Positions 26,557 through 35,399 are shown, counted from the stretch's first letter. The stretch: DNA of 64,000 nt from Bacteroidales bacterium (GCA_017633985.1 JAGBOF010000036.1:1-64000), one strand, 5' to 3'. Notes: generated by a model not told the origin, from the letters alone. Numbers and translations: made by a program.

Positions 26557-27804
26557 TTACGAATTTTTTATAATACTCTGTGCTGCCAAAACTGCGGTGG
26601 AAAAAGCAATTTGCAGATTATAGCCGCCTGTATCGGCATCTAAATCCAATAATTCACCCGTTACATACAGGTTTTTCACTTTTTTACTTTCCATTGTAAA
26701 CCTGTCAATTTCTTTTAAGGACACTCCGCCTTGGGTGACTATTGCCTCGTTCCATCCCATATCCCCTATAATCTCCTCACGTCTGAATTTCAAATACCAA
26801 AGCAATGATTTGGCATCCCTTTCCGTGAGTTTATAACCCATTGTTTTAGGATTAATCTTACAAACCTTCAAAATATCTTCCACAAGCGGTTTTTGAACCC
26901 ACTTTCTTATTATACTTGCTGCATTTTCGGTCCTTCTGCTCTTAAAAGTCTCCGATATCTCGGCATGAAGTTTATCTTCGGTTATCTTCGGTTTGAAATC
27001 AATGTTCAAAAACATATCCTTACCTTCGTCAAACTGCCGTGCAATCTCCCGCGAAACAGTAAGAATAACAGGTCCTGCCACACCGTACTCATCCAAAGTA
27101 ATATCTCCGAAACGGGATGTAATAATATTTTTGTCTTTATCGGTAATATTAATTTGACAATTCTTTATCTCAAGATTCTGCAACGCCTGAGGATAACCGT
27201 TTTGCGTTCTCAACCCTACAAGTACGGGTATCGGTTCCGTAATGCGGTGACCTACAAGTTTTAAAATGCGGTAGCCGTCGCCTGTCGAACCAGTTGTCGG
27301 ATATGTCCTGCCTCCCGTACAGATTATTACATTATCTGCGGTTATCTTTTCATTATTGGCAATTACTCCCGTGACTTTTTGATTGTTTATTATCAGATGT
27401 TTGACATCGCAATTCTTGATAATTCTGACGTTATCCGCATATTCAATATCTTTTAATAAAGCAAAAAAAACATCGCTTGCCTTATCACTCTGCGGAAATA
27501 CCCTTTTGCCGCGTTCAGTCTTCAATTCCACGCCCTTTTGAGTGAAAAAATCCATCAAATCCGTGTTATTGAAATTATCAAAAGCGTATTCAAAAAATTC
27601 GGGTGAAGAAATATGGGAAAGATACTCGTTTCTGCCGCAGGCATTGGTCAAATTGCAACGGCCTTTTCCCGTAATACGCAGCTTTAATCCGCATTGATGT
27701 TTTTTTTCCAACAAAATAACTTCATGTCCTGCCTTTGCTAAAACATTGGCAGCCATTAAACCGCTTGCTCCTGCACCTATAATTACCGTCTTTTGTGGTT
27801 TCAC
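26557..27804 (-). CDS. HI0933-family FAD-dependent oxidoreductase
   Basis: A 415-residue flavoprotein. The N-terminal dinucleotide fold VIIGAGASGLMAANVLAKAG (GxGxxG) is followed by KLRITGKGRCNLTNA, the family signature, then ICTGGRTYPTTGSTGDGY near residue 165. The C-terminal GELLDLDADTGGYNLQIAFSTA is the second FAD contact. Members are called aminoacetone oxidase-like or BaiN-like, but the true reaction is not established. It follows era by 4 nt and is probably cotranscribed. Confidence 0.88.
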   Translation of the reverse strand: MKPQKTVIIGAGASGLMAANVLAKAGHEVILLEKKHQCGLKLRITGKGRCNLTNACGRNEYLSHISSPEFFEYAFDNFNNTDLMDFFTQKGVELKTERGKRVFPQSDKASDVFFALLKDIEYADNVRIIKNCDVKHLIINNQKVTGVIANNEKITADNVIICTGGRTYPTTGSTGDGYRILKLVGHRITEPIPVLVGLRTQNGYPQALQNLEIKNCQINITDKDKNIITSRFGDITLDEYGVAGPVILTVSREIARQFDEGKDMFLNIDFKPKITEDKLHAEISETFKSRRTENAASIIRKWVQKPLVEDILKVCKINPKTMGYKLTERDAKSLLWYLKFRREEIIGDMGWNEAIVTQGGVSLKEIDRFTMESKKVKNLYVTGELLDLDADTGGYNLQIAFSTAVLAAQSIIKNS

Positions 27805-27808
27805 TTTT

Positions 27809-28687
27809 CTAATTCTTACTGTCGTAACCGAAATATTTCAAATCCTTAAGATTATTACGCCAATTGTCTTTGACTTTTACAAAAAGATTCAAATAAGTAT
27901 GTTTTCCGCTGAAAGCTTCTATATCTTTACGGGCTTCTATACCCACTTTCTTTATCATCTGTCCCCCTTTACCGATTATAATATTCTTCTGACTCTCACG
28001 TTCAACATAAATAACGGCACTGATACGGTCAATATCATTTTCTTCCTTGTATTCATCAATTGCAACCTCAACACTGTAAGGAATTTCCTTCTTATAATTC
28101 AAAAGAATTTTCTCCCTTATAATCTCACTTGCGAAAAAACGCATGGATTTATCCGTCAATTCGTCCTGCGGGAAGTAGGGAGGGTTTTCGGGCAGTAATT
28201 CCAAAAGCGTATCAAGGATTTTATCCATATTAAACTTCTCTTTGGCGGATGCAGGTATAATAACCGCACGCGGAATAATCTCACGCCAATACTGTGTCAT
28301 TTGATTAACGGTTTCCTGCTGTGAAATATCAATCTTATTTATCACCAAAACGACAGGGATATCCGAATTAATGATTTTTTCTAGCACCTGCTCATTTTTA
28401 AGTCTCTCCCCTATCTCGGTGACAAGCAAAAAAACATCGGCATCTTTCAAAGCACCGTTAATAAACCCCAACATCTGTTCGTGCAATCTGTTGGCAGCGT
28501 TCACAATTCCAGGAGTATCGGAAAAAATCATCTGAAATCCGTCTCCGTTCAATATCCCCATGATACGGTGTCTTGTTGTCTGGGCTTTATATGTGATAAT
28601 GCTTAAATTCTCCCCCACCAAGGCGTTCATAAGTGTGCTTTTGCCTACATTGGGATTGCCGATAATATTTATAAATCCTGATTTCAT
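27809..28687 (-). CDS. era: GTPase Era
   Basis: An essential GTPase that binds 16S rRNA during small-subunit maturation. The start at 28687 (MKSGFINIIGNPNVGKSTL) gives 292 residues, the usual length; the open frame extends further upstream only because it runs through tRNA-His. Motifs: GNPNVGKS (G1), DTPGIVN (G3), INKID (G4), SAKEKFN (G5), and a C-terminal KH domain with VERESQKNIIIGKGGQMIKK. It lies directly downstream of tRNA-His and is probably read from the same promoter. Confidence 0.95.
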   Translation of the reverse strand: MKSGFINIIGNPNVGKSTLMNALVGENLSIITYKAQTTRHRIMGILNGDGFQMIFSDTPGIVNAANRLHEQMLGFINGALKDADVFLLVTEIGERLKNEQVLEKIINSDIPVVLVINKIDISQQETVNQMTQYWREIIPRAVIIPASAKEKFNMDKILDTLLELLPENPPYFPQDELTDKSMRFFASEIIREKILLNYKKEIPYSVEVAIDEYKEENDIDRISAVIYVERESQKNIIIGKGGQMIKKVGIEARKDIEAFSGKHTYLNLFVKVKDNWRNNLKDLKYFGYDSKN

Positions 28688-28739
28688 CTTTATTAAAAAA
28701 TAATCCCACGCAAGCGGTTGCCTTCGTAGGAATTTTAAG

Positions 28740-28813
28740 GGTACCTGGTGAGATTCGAACTCACGACAACCGGAACCACAATCCGGTGCTCTAACCGCTG
28801 AACTACAGATACC
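28740..28813 (-). tRNA. tRNA-His (anticodon GTG)
   Basis: A cloverleaf with anticodon loop TTGTGGT giving GUG. The extra 5' G(-1) is encoded and faces C73, the identity pair of tRNA-His. The acceptor stem GTATCTG pairs with CAGGTAC (one G-U pair). CCA is not encoded. It lies 52 bp before era. Confidence 0.95.
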
Positions 28814-28831
28814 ATCTTTAATTTCAGGTTG

Positions 28832-28839
28832 CAAAATTA
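28832..28839 (-). promoter_or_regulatory. -7 box for tRNA-His-era
   Basis: TAATTTTG on the minus strand, 18 bp before the tRNA. Confidence 0.65.
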
Positions 28840-28928
28840 CGAAGATTTCATCTAACGGCAAAGAAATTTTATAAAAATTTAACAAAACAGCACTTTATAT
28901 TACTGAAAACCAATAACAAATTATCTCA

Positions 28929-29030
28929 CCGTCATATTATTCTACTGATATCGCTGATTAATAAATTAATCTGCGATAATAATTTACTGACATCGCTGAT
29001 TATTTTTTTATTCTGCGTGATTAATTTTCC
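28929..29030. repeat. 21-bp lattice array E, alternating orientation
   Basis: Cores GTC, CGC, GCG, CGC and GCG begin at 28931, 28952, 28973, 28994 and 29015, exactly 21 bp apart, with the words ATCGCTGATTA and AATCTGCGATAA alternating in direction. It lies between two divergent transcription units (tRNA-His-era and the island genes), so a terminator role is unlikely. Confidence 0.85.
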
Positions 29031-29158
29031 GAAAGCACTTTTGGGTGTTTTGAAACATAATTTCTGTTCCACAACTAATCCTTTATTTAATTTCTTATAA
29101 ATTTTTGTAAGAAATATATGAAATCTTTATAGTTCGAAAATCCAACTTTATTTTTTTG

Positions 29159-29166
29159 TATCTTTG
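29159..29166 (+). promoter_or_regulatory. -7 box for the 29-31 kb island genes
   Basis: TATCTTTG, 30 bp before the start at 29196. No clear -33 element. Confidence 0.55.
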
Positions 29167-29195
29167 CAAAAAATTATTTATAAAATTATATTTGT

Positions 29196-30398
29196 ATGAG
29201 AAACAATAAAATTTCAAAATTTGACAGGCTTACATTAGAGCAACAAGCAGAATTAATGAGAATATTCGTTAAGCATCACATTTATGATTTACAACAAATC
29301 AAGGATACTTATAATAATTTCGATTCAACAGAAACAGACACCCAACAGGAATATGTAGATACTTATTCTAATGGTGGAAATCTTTTCTTCGCTGGAGGAA
29401 AGAATGATGGCAAAGGAGATAATCCTCCACAATTATCTACATATACTCCAAAGGATTATTCTTATTTGTTTAGTAAAGATTATCAATTACAGCAACAAGC
29501 AAAACAAATACAAAAGCATCAAGATAATACTAAAGTTGTAAAGAAACCTGAACCAAAACCTATTATCAATAATTCATCTTATAGAAAATCGTTAGAAGGA
29601 AATTTGGACGGGAAGGAAAAAGAATTATATTTAAGGGAAAAAGAAAAAACCTCTTCTTTAAGTAAAAGTATTGCTATGGCAATGACAAGTAAAGGTTTAA
29701 ACGAAGTAGATGGTTTTAAACCAATAATCAAAGGTTTCTTGAATAAACCTGATGGACATTATGTCGGTTATTGGACTTCTGAGGGTGAAGGCACTCCTTA
29801 TCTTGATGGGTATGGACCTGATAATTTATTTTTTATGACTGTTCCTCATTTAGATGGATGGAATTTAGAAGGTACTCACAATCTATTACCAAGATATGAC
29901 GATTATTTAAAAAGTCATTATCCTAATGAAAAGCTAGTACGCACTTACAGCATCAACACCATAGAAGATAATGAGAATTCAAAACCTCCATATTATTTTG
30001 AACCTGATACAAATATAGCTTCGTACGAATCTTTTCCTCCAATGAATATTGAGGACATGCCTATTATTTCTAGTGGTCATGACCGCATTTCTTATTTTAT
30101 GGATGATGATAATACTGTATATAAAAGAGTAGAGGATATTTATAAATATCACCCTAAAGATTTTAAGAAAACTTGGGGAGATGATATAACACATAGAGGA
30201 AGTTCTGTTGTAGAACAAGGTAGAAAGAAATTAGACCCATTTTTAGCTCAATCCTATTTATCACAAATAGATAAGAATGGACATCCTTTTGTCTATACAA
30301 CAAAATGGAATCCTACAGATACATTGCTACTAGATGACAATATCATGAGGACTTTACATAGGAAAAAGAAGGAAAGGAGAAGAAGATATGGTATTTAA
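29196..30398 (+). CDS. unrecognised 400-residue protein, possibly phage-derived
   Basis: No signal peptide, membrane helix or catalytic motif is seen. The N-terminal third is Gln/Asn/Lys-rich and low in complexity, with NGGNLFFAGGKNDGKGD at about residues 59-75. I recall similar NGG..FxxGG stretches in virion proteins of crAss-like and other Bacteroidota phages, but that is memory, not a search. The C-terminal part (residues about 240-400) has acidic and aromatic residues and a basic end, RKKKERRRRYG. The codons are AT-rich with many AGA and TTA, unlike the neighbours. It overlaps the next gene by 11 nt. It could be a phage remnant or an effector. Confidence 0.55.
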   Translation: MRNNKISKFDRLTLEQQAELMRIFVKHHIYDLQQIKDTYNNFDSTETDTQQEYVDTYSNGGNLFFAGGKNDGKGDNPPQLSTYTPKDYSYLFSKDYQLQQQAKQIQKHQDNTKVVKKPEPKPIINNSSYRKSLEGNLDGKEKELYLREKEKTSSLSKSIAMAMTSKGLNEVDGFKPIIKGFLNKPDGHYVGYWTSEGEGTPYLDGYGPDNLFFMTVPHLDGWNLEGTHNLLPRYDDYLKSHYPNEKLVRTYSINTIEDNENSKPPYYFEPDTNIASYESFPPMNIEDMPIISSGHDRISYFMDDDNTVYKRVEDIYKYHPKDFKKTWGDDITHRGSSVVEQGRKKLDPFLAQSYLSQIDKNGHPFVYTTKWNPTDTLLLDDNIMRTLHRKKKERRRRYGI

Positions 30399-30645
30399 GA
30401 AAAAACAAGTTAAATATTTTTTAATTATCAGCATCTGTATTTTAATTATAGTTTTTATAATAGAAAGTATTTATCTTTTTTCTTCAGGCAGTATCAATGA
30501 AGCATTGTATATATCTAATCATGCTCCAAGTAGAGAAGATATCGAAAGTATTTATCCTGATAAAAGTAAATATGAGATAGATTCAATCTACAATGCAGCT
30601 ATACAAGAAACAATAAATCACATGAATAAAATTAAGAAGAAATGA
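30388..30645 (+). CDS. small single-helix membrane protein
   Basis: The 85-residue product has a basic N-terminus (VFKKKQVKY) and one strong hydrophobic helix at about residues 10-32, followed by a charged tail rich in Lys, Ser and Asp. It overlaps the end of the 400-residue gene by 11 nt, which suggests coupled translation and a joint role. No family recognised. Confidence 0.5.
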   Translation: MVFKKKQVKYFLIISICILIIVFIIESIYLFSSGSINEALYISNHAPSREDIESIYPDKSKYEIDSIYNAAIQETINHMNKIKKK

Positions 30646-30700
30646 ATTTCCTAAAACAATGTTAGTTATATTAGGATAAATATCAAAAATACAAAAGATT

Positions 30701-30973
30701 ATGTTAAGAATACCAAACATTTTAGAGAAAATAGGATTAGATGAAAGTGTAGAATGTAAGAACTTATATCTTATAGAATACACAGTTAATCAAAACAGTG
30801 CAATTAGTTCGTGTATATCTCTAGTACAAGCTGTTAACAGAGATGATGCTGAAAGAACTTTTTTAAATCAAACTATGTTCAATGGCAATAAACAAGCTAT
30901 TGCAATAAATAATATAAAACAAATAGATTTAAAAGTTCAATCTAATATATTATTTGAATACACTAATCCTTAA
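30701..30973 (+). CDS. unrecognised 90-residue cytoplasmic protein
   Basis: The product starts MLRIPNILEKIGLDESVECK and has a mixed alpha/beta look with no signal or membrane segment. It lies 55 bp after the small membrane protein and is closed by a strong terminator, so it is probably the last gene of the island's transcript. Codon use is AT-rich like the other two island genes. Confidence 0.5.
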   Translation: MLRIPNILEKIGLDESVECKNLYLIEYTVNQNSAISSCISLVQAVNRDDAERTFLNQTMFNGNKQAIAINNIKQIDLKVQSNILFEYTNP

Positions 30974-30977
30974 TTAA

Positions 30978-31011
30978 AAAGCCCTCAATAAAGAGGGCTT
31001 TATTTTTTTTT
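30978..31011 (+). terminator. terminator of the island transcript
   Basis: Stem AAAGCCCTC with GAGGGCTTT, 6-nt loop AATAAA, then ATTTTTTTTTT; 5 nt after the last island stop codon. Confidence 0.85.
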
Positions 31012-31255
31012 AATTAAATACATTAAATATATAATCTTCTGTACTAAAATCTATCAATTGAGAATGTAGTTTATTGTATATAGGAGCATTCTTTTCTAGG
31101 TCATATACCCATTTATTTTCTCCTTTATGTTTTCCTCCTTCGACCTCTTTAAACAAGTTTGTCAAGTTTAACAGCTTTGCAGCTCCATTAAGAGTTTTAT
31201 GTAGACCTTGAAATCTTCTACCATAATGAGCAGGCATCCATTGCCTAAAGTTCAT
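31010..31255 (-). CDS. small unrecognised protein or gene fragment
   Basis: An 81-residue frame on the minus strand, MNFRQWMPAHYGRRF... then GGKHKGENKWVYDLEK. It looks like folded protein rather than noise, but there is no promoter box upstream, and it ends inside the terminator tail of the opposite island genes. It may be the surviving piece of a larger gene carried by the island. Confidence 0.4.
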   Translation of the reverse strand: MNFRQWMPAHYGRRFQGLHKTLNGAAKLLNLTNLFKEVEGGKHKGENKWVYDLEKNAPIYNKLHSQLIDFSTEDYIFNVFN

Positions 31256-31288
31256 AAATAACCTACCAAAAGCGTATCTGTGTATATA

Positions 31289-31328
31289 ATTACACGGCGG
31301 CGTTTTTTTTACAGCGCCGCCGTGTAAT
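31289..31328 (-). terminator. strong hairpin after the beta-helix protein gene
   Basis: Perfect 14-bp inverted repeat (ATTACACGGCGGCG and its complement) with a 12-nt A/T-rich loop, directly after the stop at 31344. It has G/C-rich arms like the lattice hairpins but does not continue as a 21-bp series. Confidence 0.8.
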
Positions 31329-31343
31329 ATTGTGTGATTTTTA

Positions 31344-33377
31344 TTAATTAGCAGTAGTAACTTTTGAGGAAACGCTTACGGATTTGGTTGTCGTAGCGCC
31401 GTCATAACCAGCACCCGTATAGTAACCGTTCCATTCCGTGCCGCCTGATATAGTACCGCCTTGTTTTATTGTATAGGTACCGTTTACCAAATCAGGCGAT
31501 GAGAACAACAATGTAAGACCGTTACCGCCTCGTCCGCCGCCGGGTCCTTTAGTAGCAGTAGTAGATTTCCACCAACCGCCGCCACCTTGGCCGCCGCCTT
31601 GCTGACCCGATATTGTCGGAACTTGGAAAGTAACAAGTTCGTTTCCTTCGCTGTCTTCAATGCGTAATGCTGTTGAATTCTCCAAGCTTTGGTAGATAAG
31701 TGAGTTTTGAGTACACAATGAAGATGTCGGAGTCGAAGTGCTGCCGCCTATACCTATCAATGTACCGCCTGTAATCTTGAACGGATTATTGTCACAATCG
31801 AATCCTTCTTCAGGAGAAGTGATTCCTATAGCAATAGTCAATCCTCCTGTGAATTCCATTGAGCCGTTGCAATCAATACCGTCGTTTCCCGTAGAGCGTG
31901 CGAATGTTTTACCGCCGTTAACCTGTATATAATTTTTAGCATTTATTGCATCGTCGTATGTATTTATCTCAATAACTCCGCCGTTGATAAACAAAGTATC
32001 CTTACTCTCCAATCCTTCGCCGCCGTCATTCTTTGTTGTTATATTAAGCGTGCCGTGGTTTACATACAAATTGCCCATTGCTTTAACGGCTTTAGGATTT
32101 GCGTAATCAGCATCCTGTCCCCATCCTTGTGCTGCGGATTCCAATATATGTTCACCGGTAGTTACCGCAGTAAAATAAGGAGCCTCCCCGTCATAATCTT
32201 CGGTTACAACGTCATTTTCACCGTACCCGAAAGTTATCTGACCGTCTGCAGTAACACATTTGCCTGCGTTACCGTTGGCAGTAAGATTGAATGTACCGCC
32301 TTTAAAATGTATGTCGCCGTCTGCTTTGATACAGGAAGATTTATAAGAATCCGTTGTTCCCGTACTGTCTTTGTATGTAGCACCGCCGCCGTTAGAAGTT
32401 ATCTCTACGCTTCCGCCGTAAAAAGTTATTGAACCGTCAGCTTTGATACCGCGGCCTGCAACAGCCTTTTCGGATATAGTCATTGTGATTGTACCGCCGC
32501 TGACGATAATATCCTGATCGGAAGAAATACCTGCGCAATAAGAAGGATCATAGCCGCTTCCAACTTCCTCCAATGTTACATTACCGTTAGGATTGCAAGT
32601 AATAGTTCCGCCGCTTATAGTAATCGTTGAATCAGCTTTAATTCCTTTGCCTGCATCACCGTTAACGTTTACCGTGATATTGCCGCTTGTTATGTTGATA
32701 TCGGCATCACAGGAAATTCCGTTCTTTTTGTTGGAATTAACCACCAATGTACCGTTACCGCTAATGTTAGTCGTCCAAGAAGTGCTGATAACAGGTTTCT
32801 TGGCATTGTTTTCCGTATCGCTTATTTCGTTATACGTTCCATTTGCAATAATAATGTTGCAAGTAACTTCTTTGGATGATTTAACAGGTACGGCTGTCTG
32901 GGAAGTCAAACTCAATCCGTTAAGAATAAGATTGAAATCCTTATCATTCTTTATTGTTAAAGAACCATCGGTTGATGACCCATAAACATAGTAATTCAAA
33001 TCCGCAACTTTCATCTTTGAAGTTATAGTAACGTCTGCACCGTCTACTTCAACGGTAAGGCTTTCGGACTCTATGGAAGTGTATACCAATGCAGTATCAC
33101 CGTTAAAATGAATATAGATTCCGTTTTCGTCGTCCATGTTAAGAGTAGAGAACGTTATGTAATTGATTTTGGAAACATCAAACGTGGTTGTTGCGTCATC
33201 CTTATACAATAACATATTATTCATTTGGTCAGAGAAAGTAATCTTATCAACTTCCGAAGTGGATTTTTCGGTTACCGTTCCGTCGGTATTGTAAATCCAC
33301 ATAGTGTTTTGTGCATTCAATTGATTAAAGCTTACAAAACACGCTGCTAAACCCAATAACAAAAATATCTTTTTCAT
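31344..33377 (-). CDS. Cthe_2159-like beta-helix carbohydrate-binding protein
   Basis: A 677-residue secreted protein with signal peptide MKKIFLLLGLAACFVSFNQL. Residues about 110-560 are a repetitive right-handed beta-helix with recurring G-I-x-[AS]-D-x-x-I-x-[FI]-x-G-G-x-[IV] turns, as in the DUF4353/Cthe_2159 family that binds polysaccharides with Ca2+. The end (about 590-640) is Gly-rich (GQQGGGQGGGGWW). An N-terminal module, IYNTDGTV...STSEVDKITFSD, is also present in the small partner encoded upstream. No T9SS sorting domain is visible at its C-terminus. The start overlaps the partner's stop by 4 nt. Confidence 0.8.
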   Translation of the reverse strand: MKKIFLLLGLAACFVSFNQLNAQNTMWIYNTDGTVTEKSTSEVDKITFSDQMNNMLLYKDDATTTFDVSKINYITFSTLNMDDENGIYIHFNGDTALVYTSIESESLTVEVDGADVTITSKMKVADLNYYVYGSSTDGSLTIKNDKDFNLILNGLSLTSQTAVPVKSSKEVTCNIIIANGTYNEISDTENNAKKPVISTSWTTNISGNGTLVVNSNKKNGISCDADINITSGNITVNVNGDAGKGIKADSTITISGGTITCNPNGNVTLEEVGSGYDPSYCAGISSDQDIIVSGGTITMTISEKAVAGRGIKADGSITFYGGSVEITSNGGGATYKDSTGTTDSYKSSCIKADGDIHFKGGTFNLTANGNAGKCVTADGQITFGYGENDVVTEDYDGEAPYFTAVTTGEHILESAAQGWGQDADYANPKAVKAMGNLYVNHGTLNITTKNDGGEGLESKDTLFINGGVIEINTYDDAINAKNYIQVNGGKTFARSTGNDGIDCNGSMEFTGGLTIAIGITSPEEGFDCDNNPFKITGGTLIGIGGSTSTPTSSLCTQNSLIYQSLENSTALRIEDSEGNELVTFQVPTISGQQGGGQGGGGWWKSTTATKGPGGGRGGNGLTLLFSSPDLVNGTYTIKQGGTISGGTEWNGYYTGAGYDGATTTKSVSVSSKVTTAN

Positions 33378-33838
33378 AATTTGGAGAATTTAAGGGTTTT
33401 ACCTTTAATTTTAACTGCGTAAACACCTTTTTCAAGTGAAGAAACATTTATTTCTCCCGTAGTGTTCATACCGCTGTAAACCATTCTGCCGTCCATGGAG
33501 AATATTTCCACTTTTTGATTTTCCGCTCCGGCTACTTTTAATGATGATGCAGTCGGATTAGGATACAAGAAAACAAGACCGCTGTTTGAAACATTTTCCA
33601 AAGAAGCCTTTGTCTTAAAATAAATCATGGAAATATCCGAAAATGAATAACTCGTATGAACGGAATTTTCCGTATCCATAAGATGTATACCCGCAGGCAT
33701 CATCACAACAGTTAAGTCTTCGGAATAAGAATACACGTCTTCCGTACCGTCAGTCAATTGAACGACCATCTGATACTCTTGGGCTTTTGCTCCTATGAAA
33801 ATAAAGGACAGCAAAGCCGCTAAAATTAATTTTTTCAT
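33374..33838 (-). CDS. small secreted protein with T9SS sorting domain
   Basis: A 154-residue protein: signal peptide MKKLILAALLSFIFIGAKAQ, a short module (VVQLTDGTEDVYSYSEDLTV...SDISMIYFKT) shared with the N-terminus of the beta-helix protein, then a type A sorting domain (LVFLYPNPTASSLKV ... LEKGVYAVKIKGKTLKF). It overlaps the beta-helix gene by 4 nt. A TAATTTTG box lies 50 bp upstream. I infer that the two act together on the cell surface; the partner lacks its own sorting signal. Confidence 0.75.
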   Translation of the reverse strand: MKKLILAALLSFIFIGAKAQEYQMVVQLTDGTEDVYSYSEDLTVVMMPAGIHLMDTENSVHTSYSFSDISMIYFKTKASLENVSNSGLVFLYPNPTASSLKVAGAENQKVEIFSMDGRMVYSGMNTTGEINVSSLEKGVYAVKIKGKTLKFSKL

Positions 33839-33887
33839 ATCTGAAATGTATTAGTTAATAAAATGTGTTAAATAAAAATTAACCCTG

Positions 33888-33895
33888 CAAAATTA
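33888..33895 (-). promoter_or_regulatory. -7 box for the T9SS/beta-helix operon
   Basis: TAATTTTG on the minus strand, 50 bp before the start at 33838. Confidence 0.6.
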
Positions 33896-33979
33896 TAAAA
33901 TAATTTCAATAACTCAAACAATAATACCGAAAAATTAAATTTTCTTACCGTTTTGTTGTTGTATATGAAAATTTTATCA

Positions 33980-33987
33980 TAATTTTG
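33980..33987 (+). promoter_or_regulatory. -7 box for tmRNA
   Basis: TAATTTTG, 35 bp before the mature tmRNA 5' end; TTG-rich sequence at 33952-33959 could serve as the -33 region. Confidence 0.6.
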
Positions 33988-34021
33988 CAAACGTAAATTT
34001 GCATAACTGAAAAATTATCTT

Positions 34022-34421
34022 GGGGTTGGGTTGGTTTTGACAGCAAGGTAAATGGTTAAGCAAGCACGCAGTTACAAGTGGCAGATAACTTAAAACCCGG
34101 CTACAAAAAATTAATTGGCGAAAATACTTACGCTCTTGCTGCGTAACCGAAGTACAGTAAGTTACTCTTTACCGGCACAAGGTGCTGGGCAAGACGCTCC
34201 TGAAAGGCTTATAACTCTTTGGCGTTTCATTTAAGGGGTGCATCATCAAAAGGGTTTAGTCAAAGATTTTCTCCTCATCTTTGATGAAATTTAAGGAGAT
34301 AAGTTAAAGGAGAGCCTGTCTGCTGACTGCCTTTTTCCGACAAAATAACAACAGAATAAGCGTGTAGAAAACTTAAGTGTTTCTTGTTTGGACCAGGGTT
34401 CGAATCCCTGCAGCTCCACCA
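34022..34421 (+). ncRNA. ssrA: transfer-messenger RNA (tmRNA)
   Basis: It rescues stalled ribosomes. The 5' end GGGGTTG pairs with CAGCTCC at the 3' end to form the tRNA-like acceptor stem; the discriminator A and CCA are encoded (34418-34421). GGACCAGGGTTCGAATCCCTG forms the T-arm region. The tag frame starts at GGC (34117) and reads GENTYALAA then TAA (34144-34146), ending with the YALAA degron for Clp proteases. The tag differs slightly from the GETNYALAA and GENNYALAA tags I recall from other Bacteroidales. Length 400 nt, one-piece form. Confidence 0.95.
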
Positions 34422-34427
34422 AAAGCG

Positions 34428-34471
34428 AAAGACTGCGGAAAATTTTAATTATAAACTTTTCGCAGTCTTTT
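34428..34471 (+). terminator. tmRNA terminator
   Basis: Stem AAAGACTGCG with CGCAGTCTTT, A/T-rich loop, T tail; 6 nt after the CCA end. Confidence 0.8.
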
Positions 34472-34582
34472 ATTCTGCACCTATTAAATCACTCGTAAGT
34501 CTGTTGTAATGCCCATGCAAATATTAACTGCATATATTACACCTGCATACCGCTATTACCAACAGTCAAACAATCCTGACAT

Positions 34583-35257
34583 CTACAGTTGCAAGCCCAT
34601 AGATAACTGCAAAGGCAGAATGTTTATATTCGGAGCGTCAGTAATTTTCGCTTTAGCATTATGCCCCGAAGTTACATCGCCGCGGAAAACATTCAACATA
34701 TAGGCAATACCTACATATCCCACACCATAACGCCATCTTATCTCTAACGGCACATATACTGCATTTTGACGGAAAGTTACAGATAGATCTTTGGCCTGTT
34801 GCAAAGTAATAGCAGTAAATTCAGACTCGAATTCGTAACTCAAATTACCGGCCCCGATTGAAAAACCAGTCAGAAAAGTCAATCTGTAGTCTATTCCGCG
34901 TTTCTTATAACAAAAAAAATCATATCCGAACTTTGCTCCGAAAAGACCATACGTTAACATACAGTTTTCGGAACTGTTTCCGGAGTTGTAACCAGCCGTA
35001 ACAGTATAATCTCCCTCCATTAATAAACTCATTTTGCCGTATTTCAGTCCGAAAGAACCAACAAAACCTCCGCTGAATCCCCCGGGGCGTGCACACATTG
35101 CATCTTTCCATCCTTTGTTTGCAGAAAAAAGACCGATTTTTGCTCCGAATCCCAGAGTAGGTTCCCATTTATTTGTCTTCTCCTGCGCATTTGCGGTAAA
35201 CATACCCAAAAGCATCGCTACTGCCAGCATAATTGCCGTAATTTTTCTTGTTCCCAT
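34583..35257 (-). CDS. outer-membrane beta-barrel protein
   Basis: A 224-residue product with signal peptide MGTRKITAIMLAVAMLLGMF...ANAQ and alternating hydrophobic/aromatic strands (GFGAKIGLFS, GSFGLKYGKMSLLMEGDYT, ITILPLQLSMGLQL-like end), typical of small porin-like barrels in Bacteroidota. No lipobox. It is a single gene between tmRNA and array F. Specific cargo or ligand unknown. Confidence 0.65.
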   Translation of the reverse strand: MGTRKITAIMLAVAMLLGMFTANAQEKTNKWEPTLGFGAKIGLFSANKGWKDAMCARPGGFSGGFVGSFGLKYGKMSLLMEGDYTVTAGYNSGNSSENCMLTYGLFGAKFGYDFFCYKKRGIDYRLTFLTGFSIGAGNLSYEFESEFTAITLQQAKDLSVTFRQNAVYVPLEIRWRYGVGYVGIAYMLNVFRGDVTSGHNAKAKITDAPNINILPLQLSMGLQL

Positions 35258-35399
35258 AGTTCTTTTACTTTATTTATTTGTTATTAAATTTCAATTCCTT
35301 TGCTTAAGTGTATTTTTCACTAAAACGGACTGATATTTTATCTCACCGACGCTGCCGTATTTTCTTTGCTTTTGACATAAAATTTTCCCGTAATTACAC

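Noticed and set aside
27809-28885. Longer form of Era with 66 extra N-terminal residues
   Set aside because: The extension is the translated tRNA-His gene and its promoter; Era proper starts at 28687.
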